Part shown: one piece after another, positions 17,204 through 26,099 of the stretch
How the letters are laid out: every line of letters begins with the position of its first letter
Position numbering within the stretch: the first letter of the stretch is position 1
Source: Desulfosporosinus fructosivorans
GTDB lineage: Bacteria; Bacillota; Desulfitobacteriia; Desulfitobacteriales; Desulfitobacteriaceae
NCBI RefSeq assembly: GCF_004766045.1
Contig: NZ_SPQQ01000001.1
Location: 248,001 to 312,000 of the forward strand
Direction: 5' to 3'
DNA: 64,000 bases
Translations under genes and position numbers: made by a program
Notes under the pieces: generated by a model
What the model was told of the DNA's origin: nothing
The model's database searches: none
The model's input: only the letters and a program-made list of their open reading frames with translations

Positions 17204-17445
17204 TATGCTCAAAAGGATTAAAGTAGCCGGCTAAGGGATAATCAGCGCAGTTTTTATCTCCAAAGGGATTGTCACGATTCCGCCATTCCAACCATTAAAA
17301 CAAATTCACATTCTGCTTTATTTTACATATTTTAATATTCACTAGACCTAACGGATAAAGAATTTATTATGTACGGAAAATAGATGGTGTTAATAAGTAT
17401 ATTTTGGTAAATAATACCTTTGTATCTGGAAGGAGGGACGAAAAA

Positions 17446-18180
17446 ATGACCAGCAATCGTTATCTAGCAGTAATTGGAGATTTGGTTGATTCCAAAAAGA
17501 TTATTGGTGAACAGCGAAAACAAGTACAATCTAGGTTAGAGGAAACACTTGACTCTGTGAACCAGCTGTATCGAGAGTTTATTGTGTCAGATTTTCTTAT
17601 TACGCTAGGCGACGAATTCCAGGGACTATTGCGACCTAATGCACCACTGTATGAGATTATTTCCTGTGTTATTGAAGGTATTAACGCAGAAAGTTATAAG
17701 GAAAAATTTGTAGAAGTGCGTTTTGGTATTGGTTTGGGGCGCATATTAACGGATATTAAAAAAGTAGCCCTAGGTATGGATGGACCAGCGTTTCATTACG
17801 CCAGAAAAGCTTTGGATATAAGCCATAATAGAAAAGGGCATGCCATAATTTTCAAGGCAGAACCTAGCACTATTATTGAGCAAGATGAAACTACAATAAA
17901 TACTTTGCTGGGGCTCCTTGCCGTTTCGCGAAAGTTCTGGATACACAAAGCCAATAGGTTTAATGAGATTTTGCCATATTTAAGAGAAAATAAAAATCAA
18001 AGAGACATTGCTAGCTTATTAAACTGTACCCAACCTTTAGTTAGTAAGCTGGTGGCTTCAGCTTATTGGAGTGAGATTAAAGAGCTGGAGTCAACCGTTG
18101 ATGCCCTCATTAAGACGTGTTTAGATACACCAAAAGCACGAGGAAATCGAAAAAAAAATAGCTATGCCAGTCCTGTATAA
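17446..18180 (+). CDS. SatD family protein
   Basis: A 244-residue protein from ATG 17446 (RBS GGAAGGAGGGAC; the longer frame from 17404 lacks one). The N-terminus YLAVIGDLVDSKKI and the FLITLGDEFQGLL motif fit the SatD family (PF16264). The C-terminal quarter (IASLLNCTQPLVSKLVASA, about residues 185-205) looks like a helix-turn-helix. The function is not established; SatD was named from a Streptococcus acid-tolerance locus. The downstream DUF3307 membrane protein is a frequent neighbour, so the two probably work together. Confidence 0.75.
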   Translation: MTSNRYLAVIGDLVDSKKIIGEQRKQVQSRLEETLDSVNQLYREFIVSDFLITLGDEFQGLLRPNAPLYEIISCVIEGINAESYKEKFVEVRFGIGLGRILTDIKKVALGMDGPAFHYARKALDISHNRKGHAIIFKAEPSTIIEQDETTINTLLGLLAVSRKFWIHKANRFNEILPYLRENKNQRDIASLLNCTQPLVSKLVASAYWSEIKELESTVDALIKTCLDTPKARGNRKKNSYASPV

Positions 18181-18215
18181 ACTATAAATTACAAATAAAA
18201 ATTTATTATATTTTT

Positions 18216-18242
18216 AAGATATAACTGTATAGGTTATATCTT
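18216..18242 (+). terminator. Hairpin after satD-like gene
   Basis: AAGATATAAC pairs with GTTATATCTT, followed by TTTGTTTT. A second AT-rich hairpin (TTTTATAACT/AGTTATAAAA) follows at 18245-18270. Some transcription may read through to the DUF3307 gene. Confidence 0.55.
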
Positions 18243-18366
18243 TGTTTTATAACTTATATAGTTATAAAAATCGTACAAATCATACAAATTATTGTCATTT
18301 CATTATGTTATTATTTAGATAAGGTCATAACTGCGGGTTATCTATAAGCTGGTGAGGTGAAGAAGG

Positions 18367-19362
18367 ATGTTTTCAGATTACTTTTTGGCTTTGTTACTAG
18401 CACATTTGGCCGGTGACTTTGTTTTCCAGAATGATCGGTTATGCAAATTGAAAATAGATCCTGATATAAAGCAGCGAATGCAGGGTGTATCAATACATAT
18501 AGTAATTATTTTCATATTAAATATAATAGTTTTCAGGTCTATATTTGAAAGTATTCCCTGGATTGTGTTATTTTTAGTAAACTCTTTTCACTGGCTTTTA
18601 GATATAGTTAAGTCTACCATCCAAGCAGAAATGAAGATTTGTGACATCGACTCTGTTATGACAAGCAAACTTGAAAATACTTCAGTAACAGAGAAGAGCA
18701 CAGTGATAGAAATTGACGCTTATGACCCTGTCGATGCTACCACTTCTAAAAGAGAATTAGAAAAGGAAAAGGTTACCGAAACTGAAAAGATAACCGAAAA
18801 GATAACTGAAAAGATTTTGAAACAAAGTCCGTATTCTGGTCACATAAAATCTAAGTTGAAAACAATCGATATGACAGTACCCTTATTCTTTGGGGACCAA
18901 GTGTTACATTTAATAAGCATTTTTATTGCAGCCCATGCACTATACAATTTCGATTTAAGCCATTACATGGGCTTTTATTATCAATATGTTAATGGATCTG
19001 TATCTGTTTCTGAATCATTGACTTCGATGAAGAAAGTTCTACTGGCTTTAATCTACTTATGTCTTGTCACGTCTGTAGCTAATGTTGTTGTTAGGACATT
19101 GTTAGGTGGAATACGAAAAGATTTAGGTGCAGATGCTAAAACTGGGAGGTATATCGGTGGAGTTGAGCGTATTCTAACCATTAGTATTATTTTAGCGGGT
19201 GCCTGGAATGCTCTGGCCGCCTTATATGGTTCAAAGACCGCTATTCGATTTAATCAAGCTAAGGAAAACCCGGATTTTGCAGAATACTATATTCTGGGAA
19301 CAACTTTATCTGCTTTGTTTGCGGTTATTATCGCCGTCGCTGTGAAAATTACATTTTTTTAA
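18367..19362 (+). CDS. DUF3307 family membrane protein
   Basis: A 331-residue integral membrane protein. The N-terminal signature LLAHLAGDFVFQNDRLCK and later NSFHWLLDIVKS fit DUF3307 (PF11750). About seven hydrophobic segments are visible. A charged insertion (about residues 95-160, ELEKEKVTETEKITEKITEK) sits between two membrane blocks, and the C-terminal block includes GGVERILTISIILAG. ATG follows GGTGAGGTGAAG. It is paired with the SatD-family gene upstream; the joint function is unknown. Confidence 0.75.
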   Translation: MFSDYFLALLLAHLAGDFVFQNDRLCKLKIDPDIKQRMQGVSIHIVIIFILNIIVFRSIFESIPWIVLFLVNSFHWLLDIVKSTIQAEMKICDIDSVMTSKLENTSVTEKSTVIEIDAYDPVDATTSKRELEKEKVTETEKITEKITEKILKQSPYSGHIKSKLKTIDMTVPLFFGDQVLHLISIFIAAHALYNFDLSHYMGFYYQYVNGSVSVSESLTSMKKVLLALIYLCLVTSVANVVVRTLLGGIRKDLGADAKTGRYIGGVERILTISIILAGAWNALAALYGSKTAIRFNQAKENPDFAEYYILGTTLSALFAVIIAVAVKITFF

Positions 19363-19570
19363 TAATAATTTGCTGAGATGTAATATTAACTCACCCAAGA
19401 ATCCCCTGGATTCATCCATGGAGATTGTCAATCAACTTTGTTTGTTAAGTTCAATTCGTACGAAAAACTAAAGTGAATATCATGAAACGGGGCTTACTAT
19501 TTGATGAGTTATCGTTCTAAAACCATCTGTGGTAAAGTGGTAGTGGGAATTCTAGTGACAAGAAGGGAAG

Positions 19571-20227
19571 ATGGCTTTGTTTTACCCTTTTGAAATGGAA
19601 CAATATCTTGAAACATTGTTGGGAGAACGGGATCCACTGCTTAAAGAAATGGAAGAGCAGGCTCTGAAGGAAACAATTCCGGTGGTGACGCCGACGGTCG
19701 GAAATTTCCTTAACTTACTTGTACATATGGGCAACGCAAAGGCTATTTTAGAGATCGGGACGGCGATCGGATATTCCACGATTTGGTTAGCCCGTGCAGC
19801 GGAAAAGACTGGTGGGCATGTCACGACGATTGATATGAATAAAGATCGGCGTGCTCGAGCGCTTAAATACTTTGAACGTGCAGGTCTTCAGGATTGTGTC
19901 ACAGCGTTAGGAGGAGATGCTCGTAAGATCTTACCGACGCTAGATTCAATGTTTGATTTTGTTTTCATCGATGCTGCCAAAGGAGAATATCTAGAATACT
20001 TGCATCTTATTTACCCGTTAATTTCACCTGGAGGGGTACTGGTGGTGGATAATGTACTTTTTCGGGGGTGGGTGGTCCCGGGAAGTATTTTTGTGGAAAA
20101 ATATGACCGAATGGTGAATGGACTTCGCCAATTCTTAGAGGACCTTTGCCAGAATCCTGACTTTACCACTACTGTTTTACCGTTTGGAGATGGGGTGTCA
20201 GTCAGTCGGCGGCTAAATGCGATGTGA
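19571..20227 (+). CDS. O-methyltransferase, TrmR/caffeoyl-CoA OMT-like
   Basis: A 218-residue class I SAM methyltransferase. Motif I is ILEIGTAIGYST (about residues 59-70), followed by VTTIDMNKDR, the post-motif FDFVFIDAAKGEY (about 132-144) and VLVVDNVLFRG. This arrangement is that of the metal-dependent OMT family that includes TrmR (YrrM), which methylates 5-hydroxyuridine at the tRNA wobble position. The start follows AAGAAGGGAAG. Assignment to tRNA modification is inference. Confidence 0.8.
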   Translation: MALFYPFEMEQYLETLLGERDPLLKEMEEQALKETIPVVTPTVGNFLNLLVHMGNAKAILEIGTAIGYSTIWLARAAEKTGGHVTTIDMNKDRRARALKYFERAGLQDCVTALGGDARKILPTLDSMFDFVFIDAAKGEYLEYLHLIYPLISPGGVLVVDNVLFRGWVVPGSIFVEKYDRMVNGLRQFLEDLCQNPDFTTTVLPFGDGVSVSRRLNAM

Positions 20228-20280
20228 AAGATCTGATAGGGCCACTACTACGAGCCACGAGCAAGGAACTACGTAGCTAG

Positions 20281-20400
20281 GAACTAGGAGTAGGAGCTAC
20301 GAGTTAGGAGCTACGAGTTAGGAGCTACGAGTTAGGAGCTACGAGTTAGGAACTACGAGTTAGGAACTAGGAGCTACGAACCACGAACTATGAACAAAGT
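20281..20400 (+). repeat. Heptameric tandem repeat tract
   Basis: About 15 imperfect 7-bp units, alternating GAGCTAC and GAGTTAG, degenerating to GAACTAG, GAACCAC and GAACTAT. It lies between the O-methyltransferase and the acyltransferase-like gene. Similar heptamer tracts occur at 48240-48300 and 53682-53731. Confidence 0.85.
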
Positions 20401-20460
20401 AACTAGGAACAGAGCGAACAGCGAACTGGACAGTGGCAGGAAGGGCGTGATGAAGCGAGA

Positions 20461-21147
20461 ATGAAAATGAAAATTCGTCATGGGGAGATTGATGTTCTAA
20501 GGGCGGTTGCGATTGTGTTGATGGTCCTCTTTCATTTTGTATATGATCTGAAGGAGTTTGCTGGAGTCAATATTGATTATCGGTCTCCACTTTGGTTTTT
20601 TATCGGAAAAGCTTCCGCCCTGCTTTTTATCTTTATTTCTGGGCTTTCAAGTGGATTTAGTAAATCCCCTGTTAGGAGAGGTCTGAAAGTGTTGTTCTAT
20701 GGCATGGTCATCACGGTGGTAACCTATCTGTTCATGAAAGATGAGTATGTACGTTTTGGGATTCTACACTTTTTAGGCGTTTCAATGATCTTGTCTCCGC
20801 TTCTAGTCAGATTGTCATCACTGACTCTTTGGGGTCTTGCTGGTTCTTCGACTGTTCTCGGATTCTGGTTCAAAGAACAAGTGCTAAACACAAGTCTTAT
20901 GCTTCCATTTGGCCTTATGTACGATGGGTTTGCTTCCATGGATTATTATCCCCTTTTTCCGTATCTTGCTGTGACCATTTTAGGAGTCCTGGCTTATCGA
21001 TATTTCTACGCTGAGCGGACGGAACCACTATTTCCGTTTCAACAAGATTCTGCAGGGATTCAGTGGTTGAGTCGAAATTCCTTAGGTATCTATTTAATCC
21101 ATCAACCCATACTTCTGGTTATGATCTTCCTTATTAATCGTTTGTGA
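20461..21147 (+). CDS. DUF1624 / heparan-alpha-glucosaminide N-acetyltransferase-like membrane protein
   Basis: A 228-residue polytopic membrane protein with about seven hydrophobic segments. The N-terminus RHGEIDVLRAVAIVLMVLFHFVYDL has the basic residue-E-D-x-LRxxA pattern and His in helix 1 of DUF1624 acyltransferase-like proteins, and the ending SLGIYLIHQPIL is typical of membrane acyltransferases. It probably acylates a surface glycan or lipid. The RBS is weak (GAAGCGAG). Confidence 0.75.
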   Translation: MKMKIRHGEIDVLRAVAIVLMVLFHFVYDLKEFAGVNIDYRSPLWFFIGKASALLFIFISGLSSGFSKSPVRRGLKVLFYGMVITVVTYLFMKDEYVRFGILHFLGVSMILSPLLVRLSSLTLWGLAGSSTVLGFWFKEQVLNTSLMLPFGLMYDGFASMDYYPLFPYLAVTILGVLAYRYFYAERTEPLFPFQQDSAGIQWLSRNSLGIYLIHQPILLVMIFLINRL

Positions 21148-21223
21148 GGAGCAATAATTAATTGATTCTACATAAGTGCAATTTTTTGTGTCCCATTTAA
21201 TATTACTTAAGGGGGGATGAATT

Positions 21224-22156
21224 TTGACCATGTTTGTACATGAGCATTTAATGCAGGCGGTCTATTTTGCTCCGCGTGGGAGGAGACGTCTTTTATTTTT
21301 AGGAACAAATATTCAACAACGCTATCTAAGCCCTGAGGATAAGCTAATCGGGTTTGTGGGAGATGCTGGAGCTGGAAAATCGTTGCTCATTCGAGGCATG
21401 TTTCCGGGCCTAGAACTGACCAATGATGACGATGGAATTAATATTCGGCCGTTGCCGTTGATGGAGGATGCTGATCGTGGGCATTTCCGCTATCATACCT
21501 ACCATTTGGATGTCCGTTTCGAGTCCGCTTTTACTCAGCCTTGGAAAATCGCCGAAGCTATTCAGAAGGCAATAGCGACTGGACATCGCGTGGTCATCGA
21601 GCATTTTGACCTGGTCTATGCTCAACTGGGGACTAATGCTGAAGTATTGATTGGCGTAGGCGAAGAAGTGATTGTAACTCGTCCGACTGTGTTTGGTCCA
21701 GAACCACATAGCATTGCGGAGATTGTCTTTGAGTCGATTAAGTATCGGCGAATGGCTCACAGTGCCGAGGATATTACATCGATGATCCTAGAGGAAATGG
21801 GTTTGGCAAAGCCCGAAGTGCACAGTGACATAAAACACGGTTTTGTCTTGGAACTTCCGGAAAAACCGGACATAGATTTAGACTTAGTGGAACAACGTGT
21901 TTTAGATATAATAAAGGCAGATTTACCCATATGTTTTGCCGATGACGGGCACATTCGGGTTGGAGAGATGCTTTACCCTTGCACAGGTGCGCGTATCCAT
22001 ATTCGGCGAACCAGCGAAATTAAAGGTTTCCACTTACTTAAGGAATTCCGGTTCGATTCGATAGCAAAGCTTTATACTATAGCGGGTATTGTGGGAGAAG
22101 AAACGATGCCGACTCGTTCCATTGATTTGTTTGGAGGGCGCGACCAAACTATTTAG
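21224..22156 (+). CDS. P-loop ATPase fused to an alanyl-tRNA synthetase second additional-like domain
   Basis: A 310-residue protein. A Walker A motif GDAGAGKSLLIRG (about residues 46-58) marks an N-terminal P-loop domain. The C-terminal part (about 220-300), with PCTGARIHIRRTSEI, resembles the second additional domain of Ala/Thr-tRNA synthetases and AlaX editing proteins (CxGTH-like becomes CTGARIH). The start is TTG 21224 or ATG 21230 after AAGGGGGGATG. The family is known to me only as a domain annotation. A role in tRNA editing or nucleotide phosphorylation is speculative. Confidence 0.65.
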   Translation: MTMFVHEHLMQAVYFAPRGRRRLLFLGTNIQQRYLSPEDKLIGFVGDAGAGKSLLIRGMFPGLELTNDDDGINIRPLPLMEDADRGHFRYHTYHLDVRFESAFTQPWKIAEAIQKAIATGHRVVIEHFDLVYAQLGTNAEVLIGVGEEVIVTRPTVFGPEPHSIAEIVFESIKYRRMAHSAEDITSMILEEMGLAKPEVHSDIKHGFVLELPEKPDIDLDLVEQRVLDIIKADLPICFADDGHIRVGEMLYPCTGARIHIRRTSEIKGFHLLKEFRFDSIAKLYTIAGIVGEETMPTRSIDLFGGRDQTI

Positions 22157-22249
22157 ACACTCGTCCATCCTGGGACCTCGGATTGGTATTTCTTGTTTTA
22201 ATCTGGTAGACTAAAATATCTGATACTTCGTGCAACTAAAGTCGGCGAG

Positions 22250-22310
22250 TTTTTAAGGTGCGCAGCCCGTGACTGAAGTCAGGGACTTTCGGCTACGCTA
22301 TAGTAAAAGA
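22250..22310. other. Compact nested hairpin before rph
   Basis: GCGCAGCC/GGCTACGC enclose CCCGTGACT/AGTCAGGG. It could be a leader structure or a small dispersed repeat. No riboswitch family was recognised. Confidence 0.35.
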
Positions 22311-22334
22311 CTTAGGTGAAAGAAAGGTTAGGTT

Positions 22335-23066
22335 ATGAATATGCAGCGTACTCATGGCAGGGCTTATGATGAATTACGGACTGTTAAAATTTCTCGGCAG
22401 TTTACAAATATACCGGAGGGTTCAGTTCTTATCGAAATCGGAGAAACTCGGGTTCTATGTACCGCTAGCGTAGAGGAAAAAGTACCTCACTTTCAAAAAG
22501 GCTCAGGCAAAGGATGGGTCACTGCAGAGTATGCGATGATTCCCCGAGCCACTCAAGCCCGGACTCAACGTGAGGCGACCAAAGGAAAACTCACTGGGCG
22601 TACCATGGAAATTCAACGCTTAATCGGTCGTGCACTGCGGTCTGTAGTTGATTTAAAGAAGCTTGGCGAACGCACAATCTGGCTGGATTGCGATGTTTTG
22701 CAGGCGGATGGTGGAACCCGTACGGCGGCTATTACTGGAGCATACGTTGCCTTAGTTGATGCGGTTCAGTTTTTGATGGAAAAGAAACTTATTCGCACTA
22801 ACCCCATCTTGGATACCCTTGCTGCCATCTCTGTGGGTAAAGTCCAGGGACATGCGATTCTGGATTTAGCGTATGAAGAAGATTCAAAAGCGGACGTAGA
22901 CATGAATATTGTTATGACTGGTGCCGGGAAGTTTGTGGAAATCCAAGGGACGGCGGAAGAAACCCCCTTTGACCGAGCAGATTTGGATGCGTTCTTGCAA
23001 CTTGCCGAAAAAGGGATCCGCACTTTAATGGAGGTCCAGAAGTCTGCCGTGGAAACGACCGCATGA
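22335..23066 (+). CDS. rph: Ribonuclease PH
   Basis: A 243-residue phosphorolytic 3' exoribonuclease that trims tRNA 3' ends. RNase PH signatures are [42 protein letters not shown] and the C-terminal [14 protein letters not shown]. Normal length. It overlaps the XTP pyrophosphatase gene by 4 bp (ATGA), a common Firmicute pairing. Confidence 0.96.
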   Translation: MNMQRTHGRAYDELRTVKISRQFTNIPEGSVLIEIGETRVLCTASVEEKVPHFQKGSGKGWVTAEYAMIPRATQARTQREATKGKLTGRTMEIQRLIGRALRSVVDLKKLGERTIWLDCDVLQADGGTRTAAITGAYVALVDAVQFLMEKKLIRTNPILDTLAAISVGKVQGHAILDLAYEEDSKADVDMNIVMTGAGKFVEIQGTAEETPFDRADLDAFLQLAEKGIRTLMEVQKSAVETTA

Positions 23067-23680
23067 AGATAATACTTGCGACTCAAAACCAGGGAAAGGT
23101 ACGAGAACTTCGAGAACTGCTTGTGGATGAGGAGATTGAAGTTCTTTCTTTACTGGATATCCCAGACTGGGAAGATGTGGAGGAGAATGGGGTAACCTTC
23201 GCAGAAAATGCTGCAATCAAAGCCAGAGAAGCGGTTCGGAGAACGGGACTGATTGCCCTTGCCGATGATTCGGGTTTGGAAGTCGATGCCTTAGATGGTG
23301 CGCCAGGCGTATATTCTGCGCGTTATGCTGGGGAGCCTAAAGATGATGAGCGCAACAATGACAAACTACTACATCTCTTAGAAATGACCCCAGAGAATAA
23401 AAGGACTGCGCGTTTTCGTTGCGCCTTAGTTATGGCAACGCCTTATGGTGAAGAATATCTGACAGAGGGCGCAGTGGAAGGGCAAATTCTGACACAACGC
23501 CGCGGATCGGATGGATTTGGTTATGACCCGCTCTTTTATCTGCCTGAGTTTGCTCGCACGATGGCCGAACTAACCTTGACTGAGAAAAATACGCTAAGCC
23601 ATAGGGCACAGGCATTTCGTAAAGTGATTCCGATTCTGAGGACTCTTGCTAGAGGCACAAGTTCCCAAGGCAAAATATAG
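23063..23680 (+). CDS. rdgB: XTP/dITP diphosphatase (RdgB/HAM1 family)
   Basis: A 205-residue house-cleaning enzyme that hydrolyses non-canonical purine NTPs. Family motifs are [54 protein letters not shown] and [12 protein letters not shown]. It is translationally coupled to rph. Together they form a two-gene unit upstream of the tRNA operon. Confidence 0.95.
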   Translation: MKIILATQNQGKVRELRELLVDEEIEVLSLLDIPDWEDVEENGVTFAENAAIKAREAVRRTGLIALADDSGLEVDALDGAPGVYSARYAGEPKDDERNNDKLLHLLEMTPENKRTARFRCALVMATPYGEEYLTEGAVEGQILTQRRGSDGFGYDPLFYLPEFARTMAELTLTEKNTLSHRAQAFRKVIPILRTLARGTSSQGKI

Positions 23681-23728
23681 AGGGTTTATGAGTAAATTCA
23701 ACGTCGCAAAAAAACTTTGAATTTCTTC

Positions 23729-23757
23729 TTGACGAATAGGCTGGGATGGGCTATACT
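23729..23757 (+). promoter_or_regulatory. Sigma-A promoter of the tRNA operon
   Basis: TTGACG (23729-23734), 17-bp spacer, TATACT (23752-23757), 16 bp before tRNA-Pro. Confidence 0.8.
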
Positions 23758-23773
23758 AATCAAGTCACCGTTT

Positions 23774-23851
23774 CGGGGCATGGCGCAGCTTGGCTAGCGT
23801 GCCTGGTTTGGGACCAGGAGGCCGGGGGTTCGAATCCCTCTGCCCCGACCA
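23774..23851 (+). tRNA. tRNA-Pro (TGG)
   Basis: Acceptor CGGGGCA/TGCCCCG, anticodon loop TTTGGGA with anticodon TGG, GGTTCGAATC T-loop, encoded CCA. Confidence 0.97.
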
Positions 23852-23912
23852 TGATTTTCCCAATTATCCTCGGTTGATGGTACCCTGGGTTAACAATCGT
23901 AATCCTTGAACT

Positions 23913-23989
23913 GCGCCTGTAGCTCAGTTGGATAGAGCATCTGCCTTCTAAGCAGGTTGTCGGGGGTTCGAATCTCTCCAGGCGCACCA
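23913..23989 (+). tRNA. tRNA-Arg (TCT)
   Basis: Acceptor GCGCCTG/CAGGCGC, anticodon loop CTTCTAA with anticodon TCT, GGTTCGAATC T-loop, encoded CCA. Confidence 0.97.
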
Positions 23990-24007
23990 ATATTTACAAA
24001 TTTTTAT

Positions 24008-24084
24008 GGTGGGTGTGGCGAAGTGGTTAACGCACCGGTTTGTGGTACCGGCATTCGTGGGTTCGAGACCCATCATCCACCCCA
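24008..24084 (+). tRNA. tRNA-His (GTG)
   Basis: Acceptor GTGGGTG/CATCCAC with the additional G-1:C73 pair typical of tRNA-His, anticodon loop TTGTGGT with GTG, encoded CCA. Confidence 0.96.
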
Positions 24085-24097
24085 TAACTCAAAAATT

Positions 24098-24124
24098 ACA
24101 CCGAACGTATCGTTCGGTGTTTTT
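24098..24124 (+). terminator. Terminator of the tRNA operon
   Basis: ACACCGAACG and CGTTCGGTGT around a TAT loop, followed by TTTT. The 266 bp that follow contain nothing recognisable. Confidence 0.9.
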
Positions 24125-24390
24125 GTTGTGTCAAAATCCTTCTAGAACTGCCTTAGTAGATCAAAAAAGCTTGGCAGGCACCATATTTTAGCGAAGAGCA
24201 CAGTTGAGTTGATAACTGTTTTGCTACATAAGATTTATAGATACTAACTGATAAAATAAATAATGAGAGGGTTCTTGTGAAAAGGAGGATAATTATAGTC
24301 AACGTGGAATATTGTGGGGTGAGAGGTGCCTTTAACTAGTTAATCCATTGGACGATATTTAGTTTCTAACGGAATAGGAGTGCATCCTGT

Positions 24391-25770
24391 GTGACGTTTT
24401 TTCAAACACAAGCTATAACAGAGAAATACGAAAATGCCATCGATAAAATTATAGCTTACAATAATTTCAAGCAAACTAGTAAATTAGCTATTATCTTATT
24501 CTCGGTTAACTTGATATTGCTTTTTATTGACTATCTTAATAATCTGAATGGTCTCTGGATTATTATAAATGGTTATAAATTTCTATTTTATGCGCATGTG
24601 GCCTTAGGCTCGCTGACACTCTTTTCTATTTTTATTTCCTATTGGATTATTGCTAACACCGCAAATGACATAACATTAGTGCATAAATCCTATGTAATTT
24701 TAGTTGTCTTTTTGATGCTAAGCCTGGCAGCTGTAATATCTGGTTGGATTGATCAAAGGATTCATGGACAAATTACCGTTTACGTAGTAGGATGCTTAAT
24801 CTTAGCTGTAATGTATAATTTTAAACCAAAGGTTACAGCACTTTTGTATGGATTATCCTGGCTTGTGTTTATAATTTCATTATCTATCAGTCAAAAGAAT
24901 CCGATTCTTCTGCAAGCTCACTATGTAAACACATCTTTGGTTGTTTTATGCTCATATTTTCTTTCGACAGCACTCTATAAATATAGACGACAGGATTTAC
25001 TACATGCGTATTATCTAGAGGATCTAGTCAAAGAGAGAACGCAGGAATTACAAATAGCTAATGATTTACTTACCCAAGAAATCTTAGATCGGAAACTAGC
25101 AGAAATTGAGATGGCGCGGCTTGATAGGCTAAACTTAATTGGTGAAATGGCTGCAAGTATCAGCCATGAAGTCCGAAACCCAATGACAACAGTTAAAGGT
25201 TTCTTGCAATTGCTGATGAACAAACAAGAGCAAAAGGATAAAGAGTTCTTTGTTCTCATGGTAGAAGAACTAGACCGTGCAAATTCTATTCTTTCGGAAT
25301 TTCTGTCCATCAGTAGAACCAAACTAACGTTGCTTGAATGTCACAATATTAATGATATCGTCACTTCCACCTTGCCACTCGTCCAAGCGGACGTAAGCAA
25401 CAATGATCAATTATTAAAGATAGAGCTTAATATAGTGCCGAATTTACCACTTAACATACAGGAGATACGCCAGCTATTGTTGAATCTTGTTCGTAATGGA
25501 CTTGAGGCAATGTCTAGTGGCGGACAGTTAAGCATCAGAACATTCTCTACTAACAGTGACGTAGTATTAGCTGTATCGGATGAAGGTAGGGGTATAGAAC
25601 CGTATGTGCTAGAAAAATTGGGCACCCCATTCTTTACAACTAAAGAACAGGGCACGGGTTTAGGGTTAGCCGTTTGCTACGGTATAGTTTCGCGGCATAA
25701 CGGAAAGATAAATGTTGAGAGTAGTCCCCAAGGATCTACTTTTTATGTGAGCTTTAAACTAAGCAGCTAA
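24391..25770 (+). CDS. Membrane sensor histidine kinase, KinB/sporulation-kinase type
   Basis: A 459-residue kinase. The N-terminal region (to about residue 200) has six hydrophobic segments and no periplasmic sensor domain, as in KinB. A coiled coil leads to HisKA with ISHEVRNPMTTVKGFLQLL (phospho-acceptor His259), then HATPase_c with NLVRNGLEAM, DEGRGIEP and the G2 box GTGLGLAVCYGIV. GTG start behind GGAATAGGAG. No response regulator is adjacent, fitting an orphan kinase that feeds the Spo0 phosphorelay. Confidence 0.88.
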   Translation: MTFFQTQAITEKYENAIDKIIAYNNFKQTSKLAIILFSVNLILLFIDYLNNLNGLWIIINGYKFLFYAHVALGSLTLFSIFISYWIIANTANDITLVHKSYVILVVFLMLSLAAVISGWIDQRIHGQITVYVVGCLILAVMYNFKPKVTALLYGLSWLVFIISLSISQKNPILLQAHYVNTSLVVLCSYFLSTALYKYRRQDLLHAYYLEDLVKERTQELQIANDLLTQEILDRKLAEIEMARLDRLNLIGEMAASISHEVRNPMTTVKGFLQLLMNKQEQKDKEFFVLMVEELDRANSILSEFLSISRTKLTLLECHNINDIVTSTLPLVQADVSNNDQLLKIELNIVPNLPLNIQEIRQLLLNLVRNGLEAMSSGGQLSIRTFSTNSDVVLAVSDEGRGIEPYVLEKLGTPFFTTKEQGTGLGLAVCYGIVSRHNGKINVESSPQGSTFYVSFKLSS

Positions 25771-25858
25771 TAAGTAACTAAGAATGTTTCTAGATTGTTC
25801 GTCAAGATTCTGAAATGCGCTCTCTAGAATAGTTTCGTCGTATGGTTACTATGTGTCG

Positions 25859-25910
25859 ATATCCTTCTCAGACTGCTCTCCGATAAGAGAACAGATGAGT
25901 AGGATTTTTG
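25859..25910 (+). terminator. Imperfect hairpin downstream of the kinase
   Basis: ATCCTTCTCA...CTCTC and GAGA...GAGTAGGAT pair around CGATAA, followed by TTTTTG. It is the only structure noted in the 329-bp gap 25771-26099. Confidence 0.45.
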
Positions 25911-26099
25911 TGTTTTATGGATTTAATCTCCCAGGGGGGATAGGCAGTTTACGACATTTTTTTTGGTACGACCCCCTTAAAAATGATCACTAGCTCGTAA
26001 GAATATTATGAAAGGGTTAGAACAAGCCCGAAAAACGAAGTAGAACCCAGGTCGTTTCGATACATAATTGAACGACTAAAAAGAGGAAAGAGGTAGAAA

